DNA of 64,000 nucleotides, taken from Saccharomyces uvarum (taxonomy: Eukaryota > Ascomycota > Saccharomycetes > Saccharomycetales > Saccharomycetaceae). Where the stretch lies: positions 496,001 through 560,000 of the forward strand of contig OX365934.1 of the NCBI GenBank assembly GCA_947243795.1, read 5' to 3'. Shown here in pieces: positions 54,613 through 64,000 of this stretch. The position numbers and the translations under genes were made by a program. Each line of letters begins with the position of its first letter. The first letter of the stretch is position 1. The notes beneath the pieces were generated by a model, which saw only the letters and a program-made list of their open reading frames with translations, ran no database searches and had not been told where the DNA came from.

Positions 54613-55281
54613 ATGACCGAATTAGATTATCGAGGAGCTACCCAGGCGACTTCCGCCTCATACAACCGAGATCAAACAGAACTTAAGCCATTCCCTTCTG
54701 CCGGCAGCACTTCTTCGTCAATCAAAACTACAGAACCAGTGAAAGACCATAGAAGAAGACGTTCATCCAGTATAATTTCACACGTTGAACAAGAAACATT
54801 TGAAGATGAAAACGACCAGCAAATGCTTCCAAATATGAATGCTACATGGGTAGACCAGCGTGGTGCCTGGATCATTCACGTGGTCATCATCATACTGTTG
54901 AAACTATTTTTCAACTTGTTTCCTGGTGTTACCACAGAATGGTCATGGACCCTGACTAACACGACTTACGTTGTTGGGTCCTATGTCATGTTCCATTTGA
55001 TTAAGGGTACACCGTTTGATTTCAACGGTGGCGCCTATGACAATTTGACAATGTGGGAACAAATTGATGACGAAACTCTATATACTCCTTCAAGAAAATT
55101 TTTGATTATCGTGCCAATCGCCTTATTTCTGGTTAGTACACATTATGCACATTATGATTTGAAAATGTTTTCCTGGAACTGCTTTTTGACAACGTTCGTG
55201 GCTGTCGTTCCAAAGCTACCTGTTACTCATAGACTAAGAATTTCCATCCCAGGTATTACAGGTCGTGCTCAAATTAGTTGA
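54613..55281 (+). CDS. ORM1: Orm1, regulator of serine palmitoyltransferase
   Basis: The 222-residue ER membrane protein (YGR038W, 222 residues) restrains serine palmitoyltransferase within the SPOTS complex and so controls sphingolipid synthesis. The N-terminal cytosolic tail holds the RRRRSSSIISH-type cluster at about 48-58, where Ypk1 phosphorylation relieves inhibition. The ORMDL core follows: RGAWIIHVVIIILLKLFFNL, YVVGSYVMFHLIKGTPFDFN, QIDDETLYTPSRKFLIIVPI, with four membrane segments. The conserved C-terminus includes PKLPVTHRLRISIPGITG. Confidence 0.97.
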   Translation: MTELDYRGATQATSASYNRDQTELKPFPSAGSTSSSIKTTEPVKDHRRRRSSSIISHVEQETFEDENDQQMLPNMNATWVDQRGAWIIHVVIIILLKLFFNLFPGVTTEWSWTLTNTTYVVGSYVMFHLIKGTPFDFNGGAYDNLTMWEQIDDETLYTPSRKFLIIVPIALFLVSTHYAHYDLKMFSWNCFLTTFVAVVPKLPVTHRLRISIPGITGRAQIS

Positions 55282-55599
55282 GGCAATTTCCTCACAGTCT
55301 TAACTTGTTTTCTTGTTTTGCCTAAATCTTATTCGTTAACGCTTTGAAATTTTTTATCTTTGAGGGTGGTGAATTGGAAGCTTTCGTATAAGAAATTAAA
55401 AAAATAAAAACATCAAAGATATTTGCAAAAGTCTAGGTTAACAGCCCCCAAAAATATCAATCAATAGTTTATTTAACTCATATAAATACGAATTTACATT
55501 TGGAAAGGAACGGAAATCAAAAATACTGATGCTAGCGTCAAATTGCTGATTTGACTGTAATTATACTTCATTTTTACAAGTGAATAAAATCAAAAATAA
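55282..55599. other. Intergenic ORM1-tRNA-Ser
   Basis: This AT-rich stretch holds the ORM1 3' end and the tRNA-Ser terminator side. Nothing else is seen. Confidence 0.5.
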
Positions 55600-55681
55600 C
55601 GACAACTGCAGGATTTGAACCTGCGCGGGCAGAGCCCAAAAGATTTCTAATCTTTCGCCTTAACCACTCGGCCAAGTTGCC
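55600..55681 (-). tRNA. tRNA-Ser(AGA)
   Basis: The 82-base class II tRNA has acceptor GGCAACT paired with AGTTGTC (one G-U pair), discriminator G, and a long variable arm as expected for serine. The anticodon AGA is at 55646-55648 on the minus strand, in stem AAAGA/TCTTT. The B box is GGTTCAAATCC. No intron is present. Confidence 0.97.
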
Positions 55682-58938
<3,257 letters not shown>

Positions 58939-59936
58939 ACGATGGCATTCCCACCACCACGTTCCGAGTAGCATCCCAATACCCAGCACACCCAGTTGGT
59001 TTTTTAGTTTGTGTAAGTCTATACGTAAATAAAAGACTTTATCATACATATGCACGATGCGCGCTCACGCCAAATGCAAGGAAGCAAGAGGCGCCGCAGG
59101 GATTTTTTCACCAGCTGGAAAATACACGAAATGCGGCTTCGTAGGCCCGTTCGCTACTTTTCCTAATTGGGACACGCAAAGAAAAAAAAGCCAGCCACCG
59201 CGAGTTGGACAGCTAACGCGACAGCAATTAAATAGATGGTATCTGTGTCTTTGTCCAGCATTCTTCAACACCATCATGGTCTCCCAAGCCCGCTGAGTGC
59301 GTTGCCTTTGATTCTTAAGCCTTATGCAAAGCTTTTCTGTTTACATTTGTTTGTTTGTTTCTAGTTAGTTATGTACATTTTCTAACTGACCAGGTCGCCT
59401 TTACGTAAATTTCACTACAGATCTACCGAACGCCCAGCTGAGCATAGCTTAAAAGCTAATTTACGAAAAGAGGACAAAGTGCGGAATTATTTTGCATTGG
59501 TTATATATGCAAGGGGCGGTTACACTGTATTCTTAAAGTTTTGTTTCAGGTTTAAAGAAGCTGCCAAGTACGTGCATCGACACGAGAAAGAACTCCATTA
59601 CATCTACATTCTAGCATAGTATTGCCCGTGTTTTATAACAGGTTATACCATTACACTCGCTCTTTTCTTTTTCAAGGTGACCGAAGATCACCACGCAACA
59701 GTTATCAAGCATTATAGTACACGTTTGACTTGCTAATTTTTTCACACATTTGGCTTGCTACAGTTTTCCAAATTCAAAGCGCTCACTTATTTACTGACTC
59801 TTTTCATAGGGTTTGGCTTTGGTATATCAAACCGTCCACTCATTCGACAACATAGTTTTTTTCTAAAAGACTATATCCAACTTTATACATTCATTACCTT
59901 TTTTCTTTATTGTAATTTTATCTTACACTTTATGAA
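58939..59936. other. Intergenic KSS1-BUD9
   Basis: About 1 kb holds the KSS1 3' end and the BUD9 promoter. I see no RNA gene. Open frames over 59057-59296 on both strands lack any recognisable similarity. Confidence 0.5.
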
Positions 59937-61586
59937 ATGTCACAAATATCTAGAAATGATTCGGCTACCACTGACACTTCAATGTCAACCTCGGGATCTA
60001 CAACGGTGTTGTCCACATCTTCGTCTGAGAACAACACTGTGAGTACAAATCAACAACGCGCAAGAATAAGGTCCGGCTCATTATTTATCGAGGGATCTCA
60101 ATCATCGGAAGCGAAATCATATAACATTTACATCGATGATAGCAAATACAATAAAATCCTTAAAGAAGAATCAAACTCAAGTAGTACGGGCAGTCCGCAG
60201 GTCTTCGAAGACGCTAAAGATGATAATTTCCATGAGGAATCACATAGAGCTTTGGAAAATTCAATTTTGGATTTAATACGACGAGGCCCAGAAGCTGCAG
60301 CATTCCCATTACCTCCGCCGTGCTCAAATGAAAGAAACAGAAATTCTTCCCACGGCTCTTCCTCAGGAACGAATCCGAATGGACACAGTAGCAGCGGTAC
60401 TATTTCTACTTCAGTACTTTTGAATTTGGGTTCTACTGAAAAGCATGTTGAGACCACCAGGGGTGATTATATGGAATCATCTTCAGTAAAATCATCAGAT
60501 AAAATGAAGGAGAGGCGTTCTTCGTCATACTATCCACCAATCGGAGGTAGTTCACAACACCAACAGCCAGGGGATACCGTTTCGAAAAGCCGGACCTCAA
60601 GTCAAGTGCAGGATGAATACTCTTCATTTTCCTCTGTACGGTATGACGATGGATTTGTACCATCGATTGAGGAAGCGGTTGAAGTCTCTAAGAAAAGGAT
60701 TTCCAATGACGGATCGAAAGATGTTTTTCCTGACCAGACCTTCATACCGCATGAGTTTCAAATACCAAAAAAGGCTTGGAATAGGCCCTCGGCGCATACC
60801 CCTCCAAAGTCGTTCCCCATGGTAAATACTCCAAGAAACCATTCTCTGCTAACAGACATATTGAAACCGTCTGAATCGGCTAACTCTGCCAATCAACGAA
60901 GGTCTCCTACCTTGTTAAATAACACGTTACACCCTAATACATGGCTTGACTCTGCTAAAGAAGGCCTCCAACCCCGAAACCAAGATGAAAAGCTGCGAGA
61001 AACCGACCGATCCACTTCAAATCATATTTATGGTTCCCAAGCCCCTCTTGATGTAGGAACGAACACCGTACGCGGTCAAAACTCGCTGCATCAAGAAGAA
61101 TATTCAAATAATGCAGATGACTATTCAGTTTCTAAGGAAATCGGTCAAGTAAATGAGGATACCACAGAATACGAATACAAAATGACTGGTAAAGGCGCCG
61201 ACCAAGAGTGGCAATCACCCTTTAAAATGCACACGATACCCATTCAGAGAATAGATACATCCTCCATACAGTCATATGATTCCGAAACGCATGGATTCTC
61301 CGAAGTCTATAGTATATCAAGAATTATAATAACACTGTGCACTTGTGTTTTAATTCCGCCTCTGTTCTTTTTCTTTTCCATGGATGGGAATAGTGGCATT
61401 TCAAATTATAGACTAATGAGGATGATAATGAATCATGAGCATAGAATTGGCCTACTTAAAGGATTCGAATGGGACATTGATTTAAAATGGTTCAGAAAGT
61501 TATGTTTTATTTTAGGGTGCATAGAGTTGCTAGCTATATTCGCTGGCATAGGAATAGGATTTGGGGTGGGAATAAATAAAGAATAG
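59937..61586 (+). CDS. BUD9: Bud-site selection landmark Bud9
   Basis: The 549-residue product matches Bud9 (YGR041W, 547 residues), the landmark that marks the birth-scar pole for bipolar budding in diploids; Bud8 is its relative for the distal pole. The first 450 residues are Ser/Asn-rich and presumably extracellular and glycosylated. Two membrane segments lie near the C-terminus at about 460-482 (SRIIITLCTCVLIPPLFFFF) and 522-545 (LCFILGCIELLAIFAGIGIG), joined by a short loop (RLMRMIMNHEHRIGLLKGFE). That topology is typical of the Bud8/Bud9 pair. Confidence 0.95.
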   Translation: MSQISRNDSATTDTSMSTSGSTTVLSTSSSENNTVSTNQQRARIRSGSLFIEGSQSSEAKSYNIYIDDSKYNKILKEESNSSSTGSPQVFEDAKDDNFHEESHRALENSILDLIRRGPEAAAFPLPPPCSNERNRNSSHGSSSGTNPNGHSSSGTISTSVLLNLGSTEKHVETTRGDYMESSSVKSSDKMKERRSSSYYPPIGGSSQHQQPGDTVSKSRTSSQVQDEYSSFSSVRYDDGFVPSIEEAVEVSKKRISNDGSKDVFPDQTFIPHEFQIPKKAWNRPSAHTPPKSFPMVNTPRNHSLLTDILKPSESANSANQRRSPTLLNNTLHPNTWLDSAKEGLQPRNQDEKLRETDRSTSNHIYGSQAPLDVGTNTVRGQNSLHQEEYSNNADDYSVSKEIGQVNEDTTEYEYKMTGKGADQEWQSPFKMHTIPIQRIDTSSIQSYDSETHGFSEVYSISRIIITLCTCVLIPPLFFFFSMDGNSGISNYRLMRMIMNHEHRIGLLKGFEWDIDLKWFRKLCFILGCIELLAIFAGIGIGFGVGINKE

Positions 61587-61915
61587 TGCTCTATAAATTG
61601 GTGCTATGTCTTAGTTATAGAATGGATGTTTCACTTCCTGCATAAATAGATACCTGTTTTACAGGTTTCGGTAAGCAATGTAATTTATATATTAATTCAC
61701 GAAAACCACTAAAGTGGACATTTTGGCATCATAGGAGATTTACCTCTTCACCCTAGTACATCCTTTTATTCTTGAAACATACATATTTTTGTTTTTGGGA
61801 TATGAGGAAAAAAGGCCATCAAAGAGGCTCTCGCGAGGTGGAGCCTCAATTTGAACTACACGAGTAGTTTTTGAACATTGTGAGCAAGCAGGTCCCAAAA
61901 ACTGAATGCTATACT
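61587..61915. other. Intergenic BUD9-MTE1
   Basis: About 330 bases hold the BUD9 3' end and the MTE1 promoter. The MTE1 frame runs upstream to a TTG only. Nothing else is seen. Confidence 0.5.
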
Positions 61916-62731
61916 ATGCTATCACATATCGTTGAGTATGAATGCCAATATACTGATCAGATTTACAAGAAGCGCAAAATTTGGCATGATGGCAAACTAA
62001 AATATTTTCAAATAAATAACAGATTCATGCTCTATACGGAAAAGGATAACATTTTATTAACTAGTGAATTCAAAACAAGTTCCAAAGAGCTGAAGGCAAT
62101 TTTGAATCCGGAAGGGTTTGATATTGAAGAGCATAGGATTTTCAGTCAGTTTTTGGTAATAATCTCAGGTATTATCGACGAATATGATAGAGATATTCAA
62201 GTAACAGCATCTCACGTTAGAAAAGATTCTCCTATTCCGTCAGTGCAAAAAAAGCAACCCGTTTCCTCTGAATGTGTGCCCACTTTGAACCACATTTCAA
62301 CTGCAAGGGAAATACATTCAAACACGAAAGCTGCGATTTCTGAAGATAAGCAGAAGCAGGACAGTGGCGCTAGAGGTGGATTCAACATTAGCAAGCTCAC
62401 TTTAAAGGTCAACAAGCCTTTTAAGAAGCCCAAGAAGATACTGAATGCTAACGTAGTAAACGAGTTGAACAGGCCGAGTATAAGGAATAAAAGAAGTCCG
62501 GAAACGGTTTTACCAAATGAGGTAAATCCTGGTATAGAGAAGACACATGAGGTTGAAAAAATCATGGTGAATAAAGATGATACTGTAAAATGTCCAGCTG
62601 AGACAATTCTGCAAGATTCTAAGGGTACGGACGGTTCTGAGAAGAAAGCTGGTATAAGGGAGGCGGTCAAGACTAAAAATAAGAGAGGAAGTAGAATACG
62701 AAAAATCGTTCACGTACCGCTCAAAATTTGA
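61916..62731 (+). CDS. MTE1: Mph1-associated telomere and DNA-repair protein Mte1
   Basis: The 271-residue product has the length of Mte1 (YGR042W), a D-loop-binding partner of the Mph1 helicase that acts in recombination, crossover control and telomere maintenance. An N-terminal DUF2439/ZGRF1-type domain covers about 5-90 (YECQYTDQIYKKRKIWHDGK and ILLTSEFKTSSKELKAILNP). The rest is basic and probably disordered, ending RGSRIRKIVHVPLKI. I chose the ATG at 61916; codons upstream are open but contain no ATG. Confidence 0.94.
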   Translation: MLSHIVEYECQYTDQIYKKRKIWHDGKLKYFQINNRFMLYTEKDNILLTSEFKTSSKELKAILNPEGFDIEEHRIFSQFLVIISGIIDEYDRDIQVTASHVRKDSPIPSVQKKQPVSSECVPTLNHISTAREIHSNTKAAISEDKQKQDSGARGGFNISKLTLKVNKPFKKPKKILNANVVNELNRPSIRNKRSPETVLPNEVNPGIEKTHEVEKIMVNKDDTVKCPAETILQDSKGTDGSEKKAGIREAVKTKNKRGSRIRKIVHVPLKI

Positions 62732-62860
62732 TTACGCTTAGAAAAATAATCAGCGTCTTAATGAATATATTGGTTAGTATAGCGTGCATATGTACTTAAG
62801 CTAACTCATACTAGGGTATTGGAAAAGATGGACGAAAATACATAAGTGTAACCTTAATGA

Positions 62861-63862
62861 TCACATTTTTTCCTCAACTAACTTGTACAGCGCTTCAATG
62901 TCTACAGAAAATTTCCTAATACCATCAGATAGTTTTTCCGTGGCCATTTGATCTTCGTTAAAGACATACCTGAAGTGAGGTTCATCGTTGATGAAAGATA
63001 CTTTTTCGACACCTTCTTGCTTAGCGGTCTCTGCGTTCAATTTGTTTTCAATAGGATCTGTTGACTCGTGTAACTGTTGCAAAATATTCAGTGGAAGAGT
63101 CATGTCATCAATACCTGCTAAGGCCTTCAACTCATCAAGGTTTCTAAAGGAAGCCGCCATCACCTCGGTGTTATAGCCGTGCCTCTTGTAGTAGCTGTAT
63201 ATCTTTCTTACAGAAAGAACACCGGGATCAGTCTCCCCGGTGTAGTCTTCACCTGACCGCTCCTTGTAGAAATCCATAATCCTTCCCACAAATGGGGAAA
63301 TCAAAGTAACTTTTGCCTCCGCGCATGCTACTGCTTGAGTGAAGGAAAACAACAACGTCATGTTACAGTGAATGCCATGTTTTGCTTCCAATTCTTTAGC
63401 AGCTTGTATGCCTTCCCATGTAGAAGCTATCTTGATCAATACTCTTTCTTTAGGTACGCTCACGTCTTTGTATAGTTTGATGATATGGAGGGCTTTCTTG
63501 ACTGTGGCTTTCTTGTCAAAGGACAGCCTTGCATCCACTTCGGTGGAAACTCTACCTGGCACAATCTTCAAGATCTGTGAACCAAATTCCACCAAAATTT
63601 TATCCATGGCATTCTCGACTTTCTCATGGTCGGTCTTACCATGCTTTCTACCGAACTCGACAGCGGCGTCGATCAGCTTCTCATACTTCTCTAGCTTTGA
63701 AGCGGCCAATATCAAAGAAGGGTTGGTAGTTGAGTCCTGGGGCTCGTACTTGGAAATGGACTCAAAATCCCCAGAATCAGCCACCACATGGGTCCCAGCC
63801 TTCTTCAACTGGTCCAAGGACGAATTAGCAACTTTTTGTTTTTTATCTGCGTGTTCTGACAT
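62861..63862 (-). CDS. NQM1: Transaldolase paralog Nqm1
   Basis: The 333-residue enzyme matches Nqm1 (YGR043C, 333 residues), the stress-induced paralog of transaldolase Tal1 in the non-oxidative pentose phosphate pathway. The Schiff-base lysine lies in RVLIKIASTWEGIQAAKELE near 145. The family signature DSGDFESISKYEPQDSTTNP near 31 and LISPFVGRIMDFYKERS near 185 are intact. It converges with MTE1. S. cerevisiae NQM1 is nuclear and rises in the diauxic shift; the 138 bases of promoter seen here are too short to judge regulation. Confidence 0.95.
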   Translation of the reverse strand: MSEHADKKQKVANSSLDQLKKAGTHVVADSGDFESISKYEPQDSTTNPSLILAASKLEKYEKLIDAAVEFGRKHGKTDHEKVENAMDKILVEFGSQILKIVPGRVSTEVDARLSFDKKATVKKALHIIKLYKDVSVPKERVLIKIASTWEGIQAAKELEAKHGIHCNMTLLFSFTQAVACAEAKVTLISPFVGRIMDFYKERSGEDYTGETDPGVLSVRKIYSYYKRHGYNTEVMAASFRNLDELKALAGIDDMTLPLNILQQLHESTDPIENKLNAETAKQEGVEKVSFINDEPHFRYVFNEDQMATEKLSDGIRKFSVDIEALYKLVEEKM

Positions 63863-64000
63863 ATTTATATAAACGTAGGAGGAGTATTATCTACAGTTAT
63901 GTCTCTACTCACGCTAACAGATATTCTTTAAAAAATCCAAGGAAAAAGGCTATGGCAAGCATCGGCAAGATGGAGAGAGACTGCAAGATTGTTGTTCCCT

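Overview
The window is budding-yeast nuclear DNA from a Saccharomyces species. It is compact and AT-rich. Almost all genes are intronless, and the two introns seen start with GTATGT; the RPL26B intron also has a TACTAAC branch site. The gene content matches the S. cerevisiae chromosome VII right-arm block from YGR003W (CUL3) to YGR043C (NQM1). Protein lengths are near-identical and sequences are close but clearly diverged from what I remember of the S. cerevisiae proteins. I therefore infer a sister species rather than S. cerevisiae itself. Two Ty4/Tsu4-like LTRs hint at, but do not prove, the S. uvarum/S. eubayanus side of the genus.

Layout. Bases 1-16,114 hold CUL3 (5' end outside the window), PEX31, TFG2, PRP18, ECT1, STF2, SEC9, NMA2, MCY1 and SNU71. 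Bases 16,655-30,179 hold the mucin sensor MSB2, EAT1, YGR016W, YGR017W, UGA1, VMA7, DPC29 and the wall sensor MTL1. Bases 30,773-37,850 form a segment bounded by two identical tRNA-Asp(GUC) genes in opposite orientation. Inside it ERV1, MSP1, tRNA-Glu, RPS25A, YGR026W and THG1 lie in exactly the reverse order and strand of S. cerevisiae, while MTL1 outside on the left and POP6/IMO32 outside on the right keep the S. cerevisiae orientation. This is a clean inversion between tRNA genes. Bases 37,955-42,131 hold LTR fossils, an H/ACA snoRNA that I identify as snR46 from its guide pocket, POP6 and IMO32. Bases 42,132-64,000 hold GSC2 (FKS2), TIM21, the decayed tRNA locus ZOD1, RPL26B (with intron), YGR035C, CAX4, ACB1, ORM1, tRNA-Ser(AGA), KSS1, BUD9, MTE1 and NQM1.

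How the genes relate. There are no operons; neighbours are mostly unrelated housekeeping genes. Themes recur: cell-wall and filamentation signalling (MSB2 and KSS1 act in one MAPK pathway; MTL1 and GSC2 act in wall integrity and glucan synthesis), mitochondrial biogenesis (ERV1, MSP1, TIM21, DPC29, IMO32, MCY1), and RNA processing (PRP18, SNU71, THG1, POP6, snR46). Regulatory sites I can support include a UAS-GABA-like element before UGA1, a Pdr1/Pdr3-type element before YGR035C, Rap1-type sites before RPS25A and RPL26B, and an STRE plus TATA box before STF2.

No undescribed defence, mobile or biosynthetic system was seen. The most interesting items are the tRNA-bounded inversion, the LTRs placed about 100 bp upstream of tRNA genes, the snR46 locus with an AGNN-loop hairpin beside it, and the retained TFIIIC boxes of ZOD1.
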